Source of the DNA: Dethiobacter sp.
GTDB taxonomy: Bacteria; Bacillota; Dethiobacteria; DTU022; UBA8154
Direction: 5' to 3'
NCBI GenBank assembly: GCA_020725665.1
Contig: DYEO01000049.1
Coordinates: 1 to 64,000, forward strand
Length of the DNA: 64,000 nt
Position 1 is the stretch's first letter. Every line of letters starts with the position of its first letter. Position numbers and translations under genes: made by a program. Below the pieces are notes generated by a model. That model made no database searches and was not told the DNA's origin. It saw only the letters and a program-made list of their open reading frames with translations. This document shows, one piece after another, positions 60,048 to 64,000 of the stretch.

Positions 60048-61022
60048 ATGACAACGGATAGAGATAAAGAAAGTCCCTGGCATATCCCCGTCATGCTGAA
60101 AGAGACATTGGAACTGCTTGATCCGGCCCCGGGAAAGGTAATTGTGGATGCAACCCTGGGCGGGGGCGGACACGCCGCAGCTATTCTGGATAAACTGCAA
60201 CCTGGGGGCAAATTGATTGGGCTGGACCGGGATGAGGAAGCGCTGAGAGAAGCGGGGGCGAGACTTGCGCCCTACAAAGATGCTTTCTTACCTGTAAAAG
60301 CCAATTTTCGGGAACTGCACAGCGTGCTGGAGCGCTGTGGCGTGGTTGCAGTGGACGGGATTCTTTTTGACCTGGGGGTTTCCTCCCACCAGCTTGACAG
60401 TCCGCAGCGCGGTTTTGCATACCGGCGGGATGAGCTCCTGGATATGCGTATGGACATTGAGCAAGAGCAGACGGCGGGCGATCTTTTAAACAGGCTTAAT
60501 CACAGGGAACTGGCGGCCATTTTTCGCCGCTATGGTGAGGAGAAATGGGCGGGAAGAATTGCCTCTTTCATTGTGGCACAGCGCCGTAAAAGGCCGATTA
60601 CACACAGCGGCCAGCTTGTGGAGATTATCAGGGAAGCCATACCTGTTGCGGTCAGGCGTAAGGGTGGTCACCCCGCTAAACGGGTTTTTCAGGCACTGCG
60701 TATTGCCGTAAATGATGAACTGGAAAACCTGCAAGGCGGTCTGCAACAGGGCATCGACGCGCTGGGGCCCGGAGGGAGAATCACTGTTATCGCATATCAT
60801 TCCCTGGAAGACAGGTTGGTAAAAGAGGCGTTCCACCGCTTCAGCAGGGGATGCACCTGTCCCCCGGGGTTGCCCCTCTGCCGCTGCGAGGCCGTCACCG
60901 TCCTGAAATTGTTGACGAAGAAGCCTCTTCTCCCTGGCAGGGAGGAGACCGGAATTAATCCCCGGGCCAAAAGTGCCCGCCTGCGGGCGGCAGAAAAACT
61001 GCAAACTCCAACGAAGTTCTAA
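60048..61022 (+). CDS. rsmH: 16S rRNA m4C1402 methyltransferase
   Basis: RsmH methylates N4 of C1402 in 16S rRNA. The 324-aa SAM-dependent enzyme has the motif DATLGGGGHAAAIL (about 35-48), GLDRDEEAL, the FDLGVSSHQLD motif, RKGGHPAKRVFQALRI and the late AYHSLEDRLVK. Normal length; 14 bases after mraZ. Confidence 0.96.
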   Translation: MTTDRDKESPWHIPVMLKETLELLDPAPGKVIVDATLGGGGHAAAILDKLQPGGKLIGLDRDEEALREAGARLAPYKDAFLPVKANFRELHSVLERCGVVAVDGILFDLGVSSHQLDSPQRGFAYRRDELLDMRMDIEQEQTAGDLLNRLNHRELAAIFRRYGEEKWAGRIASFIVAQRRKRPITHSGQLVEIIREAIPVAVRRKGGHPAKRVFQALRIAVNDELENLQGGLQQGIDALGPGGRITVIAYHSLEDRLVKEAFHRFSRGCTCPPGLPLCRCEAVTVLKLLTKKPLLPGREETGINPRAKSARLRAAEKLQTPTKF

Positions 61023-61034
61023 GAGAAATGGGAG

Positions 61035-61445
61035 GTGAATAAACTGTTACCGGCGAGAAAACCAGGAGAATACATACCAGTATACAGGGGAAGTACGCCA
61101 TATCGTCCGGCCAAGCCAAGCTATGAGCGGCATGTGCAGCCTAAAAAAACCATTGCCTTCTCCGGCGAAGCCATGTTGTTTTGTGCACTTATCCTCCTTT
61201 TGATCATTACCGGGGTTGGCTTAATCGGTATGCATGGACGGGTGGTGGCAATCAACTACAGGGTGCAGCAGGTAAACCGGGAAATATCCCGCCTGCAGGA
61301 GGAGAGAGAATATCTTAATATTGAGGTGAAAAAACTCGCTTCCCTGGAAAGGATCGAACATATTGCCATCAATGAACTGGGAATGCAGTACCCGGAAAAA
61401 AGGCAGTGGTTACTTCTGTCATCCCGGGGTAATATCACCAATTAA
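61035..61445 (+). CDS. ftsL: FtsL-like cell-division protein
   Basis: The 136-aa protein has a basic N-terminal tail (about 1-45), one membrane helix (about 47-70) and an extracellular coiled coil (about 75-115) with leucine periodicity: the FtsL/DivIC pattern. Its position between rsmH and the PBP gene is the standard ftsL place. The start is unclear: GTG 61035 overlaps the GGGAGG site, while CTG 61044 has ideal spacing. Confidence 0.82.
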   Translation: MNKLLPARKPGEYIPVYRGSTPYRPAKPSYERHVQPKKTIAFSGEAMLFCALILLLIITGVGLIGMHGRVVAINYRVQQVNREISRLQEEREYLNIEVKKLASLERIEHIAINELGMQYPEKRQWLLLSSRGNITN

Positions 61446-61486
61446 TCATCAATAACAATTTTAAAAGGTGATGCGCGAGGGATACA

Positions 61487-63592
61487 ATGGCAAGGGATAC
61501 TACTTCCCATTTACATATTCGTAAAAGGTTATTAACGGTTTTTTGTTTTATGCTGTTTCTTATGCTGGCCCTGGTGGTGCGCCTCGGCTGGATTCAATTT
61601 GTCCTTGCCGGGGAGCTGACGGAGAAAGCCTGGGAACAATGGAATCGTACCATTACAGCCCGCTCTTCACGGGGAAATATCTGTGACCGGCACGGTCGCC
61701 TGCTGGCCGGCAGTGCCACTGTGGAGACGGTTGTGGCGCTGCCCCCCCAGATTGAAGATCCCCTTTTTACTGCCCGGGTTCTGTCACCGGTTTTGGAAAT
61801 GAGCGAAGATCGTATTTATGAGTTGATAACACAGAAGCGTGCCTCCGTTTATGTAAAAAGAAAAGTGGAAGAGGATATGGCACGGGAAATCAGGCTTTTA
61901 AACCTGCCGGGCATAACCTTTACCCAGGAAACAAAACGTTTTTATCCCAACGGAACGCTCCTCTCCCAACTGCTCGGTTTTGTAGGGATGGACCAGGGAT
62001 GGAGCGGCCTGGAGATCTATTTTGAGGAAGATCTAAAAGGCCGTGACGGCAGTATTGTATTCCCCACTGATAACCTGGGGAGGGCTATCCCCGGTGCACA
62101 CCGCTTTGTCCCCCCCAAAGAAGGGCGGGACCTTTATCTCACCATTGATGAAACGATACAGTTTATCGTGGAACGGGAACTATCCCGCGCCATGCTGGAA
62201 CACAACCCCACCCGGGTCATGGCCCTGGCCGTAAATCCCCAGTCGGGGGAACTGCTTGCCGCAGCTTCCAAGCCCGACTTTAATCCCAACAATTACAATG
62301 ATTACGACAAGCAGTACTGGCGTCTTTTCCCCGTAACCGATACTTTTGAACCGGGGTCCACATTTAAGCTGATTACACTTGCCGCCGCTGTGGAAGAAAA
62401 TCTTTACCGTGAAAATGAAGGTTTTTATTGTCCGGGGCATGCAACGATCTCCGGCTACACAATTCGCTGCTGGACTTCCGACAGGGGAGGCCACGGGTCG
62501 ATCAATTACCTGGAAGCCGTTCTGTCCTCCTGTAACCCCGCCTTTATGTTTTTGGGGGAGAGACTGGGCGCCCAGAAATTGTTTGACTATATCAGGGCTT
62601 TTGGTTTTGGTACAAAAACGGGGCTCGATTATCCCGGTGAAGGCGCCGGCCTGATTTTTCGTCCTGCCCAGGTCGGGCCCCTGGAGCTTGCGACCACCTC
62701 CTTCGGGCAGGGAGTCTCTGTAACACCCCTGCAGCAGGTCATGGCCGTCTCCGCCATTGCCAATGGGGGTTACCTGTTGCGTCCCCAATTGGTAAAGGAG
62801 ATCCGTGAAGTGGATGGCCGGCCGGTCAGGGAGAGTGATAAGGAAGTGATCCGGCAGGTGATTTCCCGGGATACGGCGCGGCGGGTAGCCCTGATTATGG
62901 AGGAAGTGGTACTGGAAGGGAGCGGGGTAAATGCGGCGGTGGAGGGATATCGCATCGCCGGTAAAACGGGTACGGCCCAGAAGGTAGGACCGGGCGGCGT
63001 TTATATACCCGGCGAGTATATTCTTTCCTTTATCGGCTTTGCTCCCCTGGAGGATCCGCAGGTGTTGATCTATGTGGCAGTGGATGGCGCCAAGCGCGGG
63101 CCCCAATGGGGTTCGCAGGTAAGTGCGCCCCTTTTCCAAGCCATGATGAAAGACATTCTCTCGTACCTGGAAATACCTCCGGATAAAGTTGTGGGTGAAG
63201 AAAAAGTCCGCATGGTAAAGGTGCCGGCACTGCATGGACTCAGCGTTGATGAGGCGGGAGCGCTTCTCGATATGGAAGGACTGATCTTAAAGCTGGTCGG
63301 TTTCCGGGGTATGATTGTTGATCAGACACCGAAAGCGGGAGCGGAGGTACCGCTGCATACCAGCATCATTGTTTATCTCGAAGATCTATGGCGCGAGGAG
63401 GAGTCCGGTACCATCACCATGCCGGACCTGCTCGGTATGACAATCAAGGATGCGGGGGAGATCCTCGGCAGGCTTGGTCTGAAAATGGAGCCCAGCGGAT
63501 CCGGTGTTGCCGTACAACAGGAACCTCCTCCCGGTATTGGCATAAGGAAAGGTCAGACTGTAAAAGTTTACTTTTCATCACCGCTGCAGTGA
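61487..63592 (+). CDS. Class B penicillin-binding protein with PASTA domains (FtsI/SpoVD type)
   Basis: The 701-aa transpeptidase has an N-terminal helix (about 17-37), a dimerisation domain (about 50-210) and a transpeptidase domain with S291 in EPGSTFK, SSCNPAF and KTGTAQ. Two C-terminal PASTA domains (about 570-635 and 640-700) follow. It crosslinks septal peptidoglycan. PASTA domains and the cluster position fit either FtsI (PBP2B) or the sporulation paralogue SpoVD; these cannot be separated here. ATG at 61487. Confidence 0.93.
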   Translation: MARDTTSHLHIRKRLLTVFCFMLFLMLALVVRLGWIQFVLAGELTEKAWEQWNRTITARSSRGNICDRHGRLLAGSATVETVVALPPQIEDPLFTARVLSPVLEMSEDRIYELITQKRASVYVKRKVEEDMAREIRLLNLPGITFTQETKRFYPNGTLLSQLLGFVGMDQGWSGLEIYFEEDLKGRDGSIVFPTDNLGRAIPGAHRFVPPKEGRDLYLTIDETIQFIVERELSRAMLEHNPTRVMALAVNPQSGELLAAASKPDFNPNNYNDYDKQYWRLFPVTDTFEPGSTFKLITLAAAVEENLYRENEGFYCPGHATISGYTIRCWTSDRGGHGSINYLEAVLSSCNPAFMFLGERLGAQKLFDYIRAFGFGTKTGLDYPGEGAGLIFRPAQVGPLELATTSFGQGVSVTPLQQVMAVSAIANGGYLLRPQLVKEIREVDGRPVRESDKEVIRQVISRDTARRVALIMEEVVLEGSGVNAAVEGYRIAGKTGTAQKVGPGGVYIPGEYILSFIGFAPLEDPQVLIYVAVDGAKRGPQWGSQVSAPLFQAMMKDILSYLEIPPDKVVGEEKVRMVKVPALHGLSVDEAGALLDMEGLILKLVGFRGMIVDQTPKAGAEVPLHTSIIVYLEDLWREEESGTITMPDLLGMTIKDAGEILGRLGLKMEPSGSGVAVQQEPPPGIGIRKGQTVKVYFSSPLQ

Positions 63593-63667
63593 GTTATAAT
63601 AGAACAACCAGGTTTACATAAAAACATGTCTCCCGTCTAGAATAAATTTTCAGGATAGGAAAAGGTG

Positions 63668-64000
63668 ATGGAGATGACCATGGAACTGACAGACTTGCTG
63701 CGGCATCTGCATGTAAGCCGGGTGGTGGGAGACACCCATATTTTGTTGCGCGGCCTTGCCTATCATACCGGTCAGGTAAAACCCGGATTTATTTTCTTTT
63801 GCCTCAAGGGAAACCATGCGGACGGCCATGATTTTATTCCCCTGGCTGTGGAAGCCGGGGCTGTTGCGGTGGTGCTGGAGCAGGAACGGGAGGTCAGGGG
63901 AGCGGTCAGGATACTGGTTCCCTCTGTGCGCCGGGCCATGGCTCTGGCGGCGGAATTGTTTTATGGTTCACCGGCGCGGGAACTGCGCCTGATCGGGGTT
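63668..64000 (+). CDS. murE: UDP-MurNAc-tripeptide synthetase MurE, 3' end outside window
   Basis: The first 111 codons are present. MELTDLLRHL, a short strand region, LAYHTGQVKPGFIFFCLKGNHADGHDF and AVVLEQE are the N-terminal Mur ligase domain of MurE, which adds meso-diaminopimelate to the stem peptide. AGGAAAAGG precedes three in-frame ATGs (63668, 63674, 63680); the first is used here. The ATP-binding domain is beyond the window. Confidence 0.9.
   Translation, partial: MEMTMELTDLLRHLHVSRVVGDTHILLRGLAYHTGQVKPGFIFFCLKGNHADGHDFIPLAVEAGAVAVVLEQEREVRGAVRILVPSVRRAMALAAELFYGSPARELRLIGV

Overview
The window is a chromosomal segment of a Gram-positive, anaerobic, very probably spore-forming member of the Firmicutes (class Clostridia in the broad sense, of the Desulfotomaculum/Pelotomaculum/Syntrophomonas kind). 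This is inferred from gene content, not from a database match: a T-box leader, a lysine riboswitch, a 6S RNA next to aspS, a Spo0E-like peptide gene, DapL-type lysine synthesis, a complete selenocysteine apparatus (tRNA-Sec, selA, selB) and a large flavin/iron-sulfur electron-transfer operon. Strong Shine-Dalgarno sites and frequent TTG/GTG starts fit the same group.

Layout. 1-8530: signalling genes (a c-di-GMP GGDEF/HD-GYP protein cut by the window edge, then FIST sensor, PAS histidine kinase, REC-HDOD and REC-degenerate HD-GYP regulators), tRNA-Sec at 1248-1343 and two small zinc-ribbon genes. 8541-15661: a NAD and tryptophan region, niaR-nadA-nadB-nadC-trpB-trpA-T-box-trpE/trpF, in which nadA, trpB, trpE and trpF are broken by frameshifts and deletions. 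The region is bracketed by two copies of the 3' end of an MFS transporter gene. 15582-17674: MFS and ZIP transporters on the minus strand. 18022-21650: a small EF-Tu-domain protein, selA and selB. 21750-21923: a Spo0E-like gene. 22342-30693: an eight-gene operon, HdrD-like/EtfB/EtfA/HdrA/MvhD/two Fe-S proteins/FAD-NAD(P) subunit, probably a flavin-based electron-bifurcating or confurcating system joining ETF to a pyridine nucleotide and ferredoxin. 31489-37682: lysine-riboswitch-led lysA-dapF-dapL-asd-lysC. 38446-41692: bacillithiol genes bshC-bshB-bshA. 41817-44296: hisH-hisA-hisF-hisI. 44382-55495: ogt, an HD protein, secD-secF, a LapA-like gene, recJ, relA, dtd and a minus-strand cell-wall amidase. 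55806-59206: aspS, 6S RNA, mgtE. 59602-64000: the start of the division and cell-wall cluster, mraZ-rsmH-ftsL-PBP-murE (cut by the window edge).

How the genes work together. Lysine genes supply diaminopimelate for the wall made by the dcw cluster. The Etf/Hdr/Flx operon would connect acyl-CoA or similar dehydrogenases to NADH and ferredoxin. The selenium genes imply selenoproteins elsewhere in the genome. By sequence, the cell could not make quinolinate (no intact NadA) or tryptophan from genes in this window.

Most notable: the Etf-Hdr-Flx gene arrangement; the decayed nad/trp region with its flanking repeats; 7-bp-period tandem repeats in three gene junctions; a roughly 30-bp motif shared by two distant intergenic regions; and a LapA-like gene with no standard start codon. 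I found no CRISPR array, rRNA gene, complete insertion sequence or prophage.
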